This document shows, piece after piece, positions 59,565 through 64,000 of a stretch of 64,000 bases of DNA (positions are counted from its first letter, which is position 1; each line of letters begins with the position of its first letter). The stretch is from positions 48,071 through 112,070 of the forward strand of contig JAEZYP010000070.1 in NCBI GenBank assembly GCA_023418995.1. The letters run 5' to 3'. A model generated the notes under the pieces. The model saw only the letters and a list, made by a program, of their open reading frames with translations. It was not told where the DNA came from and searched no databases. Source of the stretch: Bacillota bacterium. Its GTDB lineage: Bacteria; Bacillota; Clostridia; Oscillospirales; Acutalibacteraceae. Made by a program: the position numbers and the translations under genes.

Positions 59565-59590
59565 AAATGCAGGGTCGTCACCCTGCATTT
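59565..59590. terminator. Hairpin between the TIR-like and MFS genes
   Basis: AAATGCAGGG and CCCTGCATTT pair perfectly around a 6-nt loop (59565-59590). It is followed by TATATTTTT on plus and by TAATC on minus, so termination after the TIR-like gene is only moderately likely. Confidence 0.6.
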
Positions 59591-59618
59591 ATATTTTTAT
59601 ACTATTATAAATTTTGAA

Positions 59619-60293
59619 TTATTCTGCCAAAGGCTCTGTCTTAAATTCGTAATAGCCTCTGACTTCTCCTATCCAGTCCAAAAAGGTTTCCCTCCAATAA
59701 ACACTGCTGAAAAAATTCATGATATCCGTTCTGCTGTCCAATTGAAAGGTTACAATATTAAACGGCGTGGCGCCCTGCTCCAGAATCCCGCCAAAAACAC
59801 CGTTCGTGCTGACGCCGTTTTCTACAAAAAGGGAAATCGGAAGTCCCTGCTGGTAAGCCATAGCGGGTTCAATCTGCAAATAAGGACTGCTGAGCCAAAA
59901 GTTCTCAAAGGTTTGTTCCCGTGGAGAACCCGGTCTTGAAACCGCTTTGGTAACAAAAGCACGCTTAAACGCTATCGCGATAAGACCATAACTGCTTAAA
60001 ATCATCCTCCGAATGGAGGTCAGCGGAGTTTCTGTATATTGATCCGTGCGGCCTAACGTTCGCGGAAGCAGCAGGTTTTGCTTTAATTGCGCGATTACCC
60101 CGGAAAGGAATTCGGCTTGCAGCGTATTAAACGGAGTAGCGTAGCTTAAAAACACCGGAATCCGATACAACATACTATCCTTATCCGGGAAGTCCGCCCT
60201 TCCTGTTCCAGTGGCAGCGGAATTATCAACGACGAATCCCTCACCTATCAGCTCGGGATCACTGGCATAATCAAAATTTTTATCTATACTCAT
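59619..60293 (-). CDS. TIR/nucleoside 2-deoxyribosyltransferase-like protein
   Basis: A 224-residue soluble protein. A core from about residue 45 to 165 reads as an alpha/beta nucleotide-hydrolase-like fold: strand RIPVFLSYATP, helix, LLLPRTLGRTDQYTETP, RRMILSSYGLIAIAFKR, and IEPAMAYQQGLPISLFVENG, where Glu142 is where TIR or deoxyribosyltransferase proteins place the catalytic Glu. The start is ATG 60293 behind GAGGTG. No partner effector or sensor gene is adjacent. The fold assignment is by motif only and the activity is unproven. Confidence 0.55.
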   Translation of the reverse strand: MSIDKNFDYASDPELIGEGFVVDNSAATGTGRADFPDKDSMLYRIPVFLSYATPFNTLQAEFLSGVIAQLKQNLLLPRTLGRTDQYTETPLTSIRRMILSSYGLIAIAFKRAFVTKAVSRPGSPREQTFENFWLSSPYLQIEPAMAYQQGLPISLFVENGVSTNGVFGGILEQGATPFNIVTFQLDSRTDIMNFFSSVYWRETFLDWIGEVRGYYEFKTEPLAE

Positions 60294-60343
60294 AGTATAC
60301 ACCTCATCGAAATTATCCGTATGAAACAACTTGTCTACATACC

Positions 60344-60373
60344 ATTATATGAAAAGGTGACAGGTGGTGTTAA
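60344..60373 (-). promoter_or_regulatory. Promoter of the TIR-like gene
   Basis: On the minus strand TTAACA (60368-60373), an 18-nt spacer and TATAAT (60344-60349), about 50 nt before the start codon. Confidence 0.7.
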
Positions 60374-60448
60374 CAGGGATTATACTTGCTGCCCGTCAGA
60401 AACGCTCCCTTTTTTAGCCAAAGCTTTAGTGGATTCGCATCCTGACCT

Positions 60449-60487
60449 AAAAACGGATTCCCCGGCAAGGCTGGGAATCCGTTTTTT
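60449..60487 (-). terminator. Terminator of the MarR-SDR-methyltransferase operon
   Basis: AAAAACGGATTCCC and GGGAATCCGTTTTT flank a short loop, with T tracts on both strands. On minus it ends the three-gene operon about 140 nt after the methyltransferase stop. Confidence 0.75.
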
Positions 60488-60521
60488 GCACATGCAAAGA
60501 GTAGGGAAAAAAACCTGTTCT

Positions 60522-60611
60522 CTATTTTTCGTCCGCAAAATGGAGGGTATGAGCAAGGCAGGCATTTTTCTGTTCTTCCCGTAAAATACCAAAAAACTGG
60601 TCCCGCGTCAT
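60522..60611 (-). CDS. Possible 29-residue small protein
   Basis: An ATG-initiated reading frame (MTRDQFFGILREEQKNACLA onward) just after the methyltransferase gene and ahead of the terminator. GGGAG precedes the ATG by only about 2 nt, a poor spacing. It may be a real small protein or chance. Confidence 0.2.
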   Translation of the reverse strand: MTRDQFFGILREEQKNACLAHTLHFADEK

Positions 60612-60627
60612 TTCTCCCTTTTTTATC

Positions 60628-61245
60628 TTATTGGGATAATAGTAGTATATAATGCCTGGAATTGATATTTGAAGAAGCGCCGCCTGCGCCTTTTGAAAAC
60701 ACCCCGCGGTAAGCACCTCTTTTCTCAAGCTCAAATGTAGTAATAAAGCCGTTGGAAGACATCAGCTCCTTGATTTCTGAGACAGGCATTCCGTCGCTTT
60801 CCCTCTGGGGTTCCTTCAGGCAAAGACGTCCGTTCGGCTTCAAAATGCGAAAAAACTCTTTTATGATACCGGGCCGCAGCGGCTCCGAAACATCATGAAG
60901 TACATAAAAGACATGGATAACATCGAAGCAATCCGCAGCAAGATTCAATTCCGTAAGCGGATCGGTGTGGAAAGTGACATTCTTGTATTTCCGCAGCCGC
61001 TTTTTCGCTTTCGCCGTCCAATAAGCGGACGTATCCACACAGACAAGCTTTCCGCCGCCGCGCAGGATTTTTGCCAAATGCTTCGATCCCGCGCCGGAGC
61101 CGCTCCCAAAATCCAGAAGCGTTTCGTCCCCCCGCAGTCCCAATGTCTTTATGTACTGCCTGTAGATAAACCCGAACAGATGATTATTGCCAAGCTCGTC
61201 GATAATTTTATACCCGACAGAGGGTTTTTCCCAATCCGTCTGCAT
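60628..61245 (-). CDS. Class I SAM-dependent methyltransferase
   Basis: A 205-residue protein with SAM-binding motif LLDFGSGSGAGSKHLA, acidic loop VCVDTSAYW and the region DVIHVFYVLHDV. The substrate is unknown. It starts 2 nt from the SDR gene end behind AAGGAGG, third in the MarR operon. Confidence 0.85.
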   Translation of the reverse strand: MQTDWEKPSVGYKIIDELGNNHLFGFIYRQYIKTLGLRGDETLLDFGSGSGAGSKHLAKILRGGGKLVCVDTSAYWTAKAKKRLRKYKNVTFHTDPLTELNLAADCFDVIHVFYVLHDVSEPLRPGIIKEFFRILKPNGRLCLKEPQRESDGMPVSEIKELMSSNGFITTFELEKRGAYRGVFSKGAGGASSNINSRHYILLLSQ

Positions 61246-61247
61246 GA

Positions 61248-62048
61248 TTAGGACGCCTCCTTTTGAAAGCGCTTCCGACTGAACTGGTACATAAACCGGT
61301 AGTAGGCTTTTCTTGGCATATGATTCAAAAAAAACGTCAGTAGTTTTGCGTGCATCCCCGGGATGCTTACGACTTTATTTTTGGCCAAATCCCTGAGGGC
61401 TGAATCGACGATTTCATCCGGAGACATCCACTGGATTAATCCATTATTGACCTGCCTTGCTTTCTCCATTCCCATCTTCTCGTGGAAATCGGTGTGGGTG
61501 AGTCCCGGACAGACCGCCATTACTTTTACCCCGGTGCCGATCAAATCAACATACAGCCCTTCTGTAAAGCTTTTGAGGAATGCCTTGGAACCCGAGTAAA
61601 CGGAATTCCTCGAAACAATCATATACACGCTTTCGGAGGAAATATTAATGATCGTTCCGCTCTTTCGCTTCACCATATCGGGCAGAACCGCACGGATAAG
61701 TTCCATCGGCGCAATTACGCTGACGTTAGCAAGCTGCTCCGCAACCTCAAGGTCACACTCGTAAAATAAACTGTTTGCGCCAAAGCCGGCGTTGTTTACG
61801 AGAATTTCCACCTGCTTTCCCTGCATTGCCTCTATCACTTTCTGTATCCCTGTTTTTTCGGAAAGCTCCGTTAGGACTACTTCTACGGCAACATGATCGG
61901 TCCCCCGGATTGCCTCGGCAAACGCTTCAATCTTTTCTTTCCTCCTGCCGGTAACAATCAGGTCATACCCCTCTGACGCAAATCTTTTTGCAAACGCCGC
62001 GCCTATGCCGCTTGTCGCCCCGGTGATTAACGCTAATTTATTTGCCAT
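61248..62048 (-). CDS. Short-chain dehydrogenase/reductase
   Basis: A 266-residue SDR with cofactor motif TGATSGIGAAF (residues 8-18), NNAGFGAN, catalytic Ser in NISSESVYM and Tyr-Lys in YSGSK. Substrate unknown; the layout resembles ketoreductases of lipid or polyketide type. It is 2 nt after the MarR stop and shares a transcript. Confidence 0.9.
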   Translation of the reverse strand: MANKLALITGATSGIGAAFAKRFASEGYDLIVTGRRKEKIEAFAEAIRGTDHVAVEVVLTELSEKTGIQKVIEAMQGKQVEILVNNAGFGANSLFYECDLEVAEQLANVSVIAPMELIRAVLPDMVKRKSGTIINISSESVYMIVSRNSVYSGSKAFLKSFTEGLYVDLIGTGVKVMAVCPGLTHTDFHEKMGMEKARQVNNGLIQWMSPDEIVDSALRDLAKNKVVSIPGMHAKLLTFFLNHMPRKAYYRFMYQFSRKRFQKEAS

Positions 62049-62050
62049 TT

Positions 62051-62518
62051 TTACTCCCCCACCCCTTCCGTTCGGTTGAAATTATCAACCAGCTTTTGTG
62101 TCAGACGTATGAAAGCTTCCCGTTCTTCATCTGTATCATAGGCGCCGAGTACTTTTCTCCACAAAACCTCTTCGCCTTTTCGGTGATTTTTCTGCGCGGC
62201 CTTACCTTTTTCCGTCAGTTCAAGGCCAAAGGACCTTCGGTCCCGTTTACTGATTACCCGTTGAACCAACCCCCGCTTCTCCAGCCGGTCAATCGCGCTG
62301 GTCAGCGTACTCGCCGGTATTTCCAGAGCCTGAATGATTTCCTTCAGGATAACGTCGGGGGTTTTTTCAACAATACTTAAAATACTGATTTCAACCGTAG
62401 TGGCTTCTTTCAGTTCATCCCCCAGCAGTTCCGCGTTTGATCGCTGCATCAGGTCTACACAGGCGTGCCAGACTTGATTCAAAGAATGTATTTGTTCTGC
62501 ACGAATCTTTGTTTTCAT
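62051..62518 (-). CDS. MarR-family transcriptional regulator
   Basis: A 155-residue winged-helix protein (VILKEIIQALEIPASTLTSA, DRLEKRGLVQRVISKRDRRS). It starts behind AAAGGAG and first in the SDR-methyltransferase operon. A palindrome TATTAC-N7-GTAATA directly upstream is a likely autoregulatory operator. Confidence 0.92.
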   Translation of the reverse strand: MKTKIRAEQIHSLNQVWHACVDLMQRSNAELLGDELKEATTVEISILSIVEKTPDVILKEIIQALEIPASTLTSAIDRLEKRGLVQRVISKRDRRSFGLELTEKGKAAQKNHRKGEEVLWRKVLGAYDTDEEREAFIRLTQKLVDNFNRTEGVGE

Positions 62519-62532
62519 TGCTTTCTCCTTTA

Positions 62533-62593
62533 TATTACCATTGTCGTAATATATTGTTTATCGTATTATATGCCTTCTAAAATAATTTGTCAA
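62533..62593 (-). promoter_or_regulatory. Consensus promoter and MarR-type operator
   Basis: On the minus strand TTGACA (62588-62593), a 17-nt spacer and TATAAT (62565-62570) match consensus exactly. TATTAC-N7-GTAATA (62533-62551) starts about 13 nt after the -10, at the transcript's 5' end. Confidence 0.82.
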
Positions 62594-62640
62594 TAAAAAG
62601 CAGGAATAAGCCCGCCGAATACTCAGCAGACTTATTCCTG
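62594..62640 (-). terminator. Terminator after the M50-type remnant
   Basis: On the minus strand CAGGAATAAG (62631-62640) and CTTATTCCTG (62601-62610) pair, with further imperfect pairs inside, followed by CTTTTTATTG. Its T run abuts the -35 of the MarR promoter. Confidence 0.75.
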
Positions 62641-62654
62641 TCGAAGAAAATTCA

Positions 62655-63070
62655 TCAGAATATCCAGTTAATTCGAATCAAATTATCCAATCTGTTTTCA
62701 ATTATAAAAGATGAAACGTAGGCAAGTGCGAATAAGGCCGTATACGCTTTGAACCCCGGGGCTTTCTGTGCTCTGGCTTTTTTATAGATAATGAACAGGC
62801 ACAACCTCAGAAACAGCGATTGATTAGAATCGGAACAAGGCGCACATACAGCGCGGATATCAACCGAATAATAGAGTTGCAAAGTGCAATGGATAACACA
62901 ATTGTCTCTGCAATTGATCTTTTAAACTTCCGCTTGCTGCTCACAGGTATCCCGACTAACGCGCTGCTAAACCCATGTCCGCATTCATGGATAGAGGTAG
63001 AAATGATAAACACAAATGTACATAGCAAAAACCTCAGGATGCCTTTCCTTAATGGGCTTTGTAATTTCAC
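62655..63070 (-). pseudogene. Frameshifted M50-type membrane metallopeptidase remnant
   Basis: The frame from GTG 63070 encodes an N-terminal helix with HECGHGFSSALVGIPVS, a zinc-protease HExxH motif of site-2-protease type, and then runs to a stop at 62807. A second frame, 62882-62655, shifted relative to the first, encodes a hydrophobic C-terminal part (LFALAYVSSFIIENRL). Together they read as one small membrane peptidase broken by a frameshift near 62820. A sequencing error cannot be excluded. A terminator follows. Confidence 0.6.
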
Positions 63071-63363
63071 AGAAATTCCCTCTTTTATCCTTCCAGTTCT
63101 TTATTGACGACAGCCTTGTAATGTTTATTTAGTATTAAGATATATTAACAGAAGCTAAGATTCGTTGCTAATTTCAAATAACTCACAAAAAATGATTGTT
63201 AAATTTTGTAAGTTATTGAGTCAAATCAATCAATATTATGTATTTATTTTTTGAAAAACAGAGTATAATTGAGATATTAAATATTCTCCAAGTTAATAAA
63301 GTGAATTTACAATTTTTTTAGAATTTACAACGGATAAACCAATGATGAAAGGACTGTATCACA
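63071..63363. other. A/T-rich region before the chemoreceptor
   Basis: These 293 bases are very A/T-rich. A TATAAT at 63264-63269 lies about 95 nt before the chemoreceptor start, without a good -35. I looked for the conserved parts of a c-di-GMP riboswitch and did not find them. Confidence 0.4.
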
Positions 63364-64000
63364 ATGTTAATACTCAAAAGGATTGCCTTGCAAAAACAGC
63401 CCCAAAAATACCGCGACATAACAGCTTCTAACAAACGGCGGTTTAGGCTGTTATCCCCCATAAAAAAGTATAAGAGCATGACTATATATAAGAAATTGAG
63501 TATTTCATTTTTATTGATCGCCTTTTTCAGCAGTTTTGTCATTGGCGCTGTCGGAGTTTTAAACCTTAATAGCAGCAATGCGATTTCGGAGCGAATTTAT
63601 AGCGAGAATTTGGTTCCGCTTTCTCCTCTCTACCGTATCCAAACGGATTATCTCACCATGGGAACAAAAATAAACGCCAACGACATTTTTGGCAGCCAAA
63701 ATGCGATTAGCGACCTTTCTTTTAAAATTTTGAATGAGCTGTCTGAATACAGCATGACGGTAAAGGATGAAAATGAAAAAGCCGTTTTAAAACAAATGAC
63801 TTCAGATATTACCGACTATCAGATACAGATGCGGGAAGTGCTTAATGATTTTCAAAACAACAATTCCAAAGCGGCCTATGAGCTGATGAAAAATGATATT
63901 TCTAAAACCTCCGAGCATTTTGACGGGCTGATTACGAGCCTGTTTTCCCAGAAAATTGCGGAGGCGAAGCAGCGCAATGAACAAAGCCAGAAAAACTTTA
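63364..64000 (+). CDS. Methyl-accepting chemotaxis protein, N-terminal part
   Basis: The reading frame is open from ATG 63364 to the right edge (212 codons). A basic N-terminal tail is followed by TM1 (LSISFLLIAFFSSFVIGAVG, about residues 46-65) and a helical four-helix-bundle sensor (4HB_MCP type). The methyl-accepting signalling domain lies beyond the edge. ATG 63478 (MTIYKK) is an alternative start nearer the usual length; the upstream ATG has AAAGGA 11 nt before it. Chemoreceptor identity rests on the domain layout. Confidence 0.7.
   Translation, partial: MLILKRIALQKQPQKYRDITASNKRRFRLLSPIKKYKSMTIYKKLSISFLLIAFFSSFVIGAVGVLNLNSSNAISERIYSENLVPLSPLYRIQTDYLTMGTKINANDIFGSQNAISDLSFKILNELSEYSMTVKDENEKAVLKQMTSDITDYQIQMREVLNDFQNNNSKAAYELMKNDISKTSEHFDGLITSLFSQKIAEAKQRNEQSQKNF

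Larger units (their letters stand above)
60294..60627. other. Intergenic region between the TIR-like and methyltransferase genes
   Basis: It holds the TIR-like gene promoter (60344-60373), a terminator (60449-60487) and a possible 29-codon ORF (60522-60611). Nothing else is seen. Confidence 0.6.

Noticed and set aside
60321..60584. A plus-strand small gene in the gap beside the TIR-like gene
   Set aside because: It runs through a strong terminator hairpin, lacks a ribosome site and its start lies in the promoter of the opposite gene.
63071..63363. c-di-GMP riboswitch before the chemoreceptor
   Set aside because: The conserved core sequences of that riboswitch class could not be found; the region is simply A/T-rich.

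Overview
The window looks like a chromosomal segment of an anaerobic, endospore-forming Clostridia member, probably of the Oscillospiraceae/Ruminococcaceae type. The support is spoIIID and a tetracistronic GerA-type germination operon, an Ech-type energy-converting [NiFe]-hydrogenase with Hyp maturation genes, ECF-type vitamin uptake, a cysteine T-box operon, and AGGAGG-type ribosome binding sites. The genus is inference; no rRNA, tRNA, CRISPR array, insertion sequence or prophage was seen.

Positions 1-14013 hold a sugar or polyol catabolic locus. A ribose-type ABC importer and a binding-protein/histidine-kinase sensor pair run leftward. A rightward operon encodes a class II aldolase, PfkB kinase, FGGY kinase, GatD-like polyol dehydrogenase, aldo/keto reductase and FucU-type mutarotase. 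A leftward lacX-like/lacI pair closes the locus. Five copies of a GAAACGTTTC-type palindrome, each just downstream of a -10 element, tie these units into one LacI-family regulon. The enzymes would suit an oxidoreductive route: aldose to polyol to ketose to ketose bisphosphate to trioses.

Positions 14095-25076 (leftward) hold a transport operon: TetR regulator, Cys-rich KTR protein, paired ABC half-transporters resembling YbtPQ/IrtAB, a NikBCDEA-like importer and a MATE pump. This suggests metal or metal-chelate handling. Positions 25244-26244 hold a C_GCAxxG_C_C protein and a NifX-like protein behind a promoter with an operator in its spacer. Positions 26308-30995 hold spoIIID and the germination operon.

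Positions 31009-40700 (leftward) hold echABCDEF followed by hypF-hypC-hypD-hypE; hypA and hypB are not present. Positions 40803-43064 hold the niacin transporter and its repressor NiaR, a zinc-ribbon membrane protein, and copies of a dispersed intergenic repeat. Positions 43034-45890 hold cysE-cysS-ybaK behind a cysteine T-box. Positions 46081-55329 are a long leftward housekeeping run: lipoprotein, response regulator, histidine kinase, DUF1385, prmC, recA, recX, rimO, pgsA. Rightward panT-coaX follows. The right end holds ogt, a small membrane protein, an MFS exporter, an orphan TIR/deoxyribosyltransferase-like protein, a MarR-SDR-methyltransferase operon, a frameshifted M50-type peptidase remnant, and the start of a chemotaxis receptor cut by the window edge.
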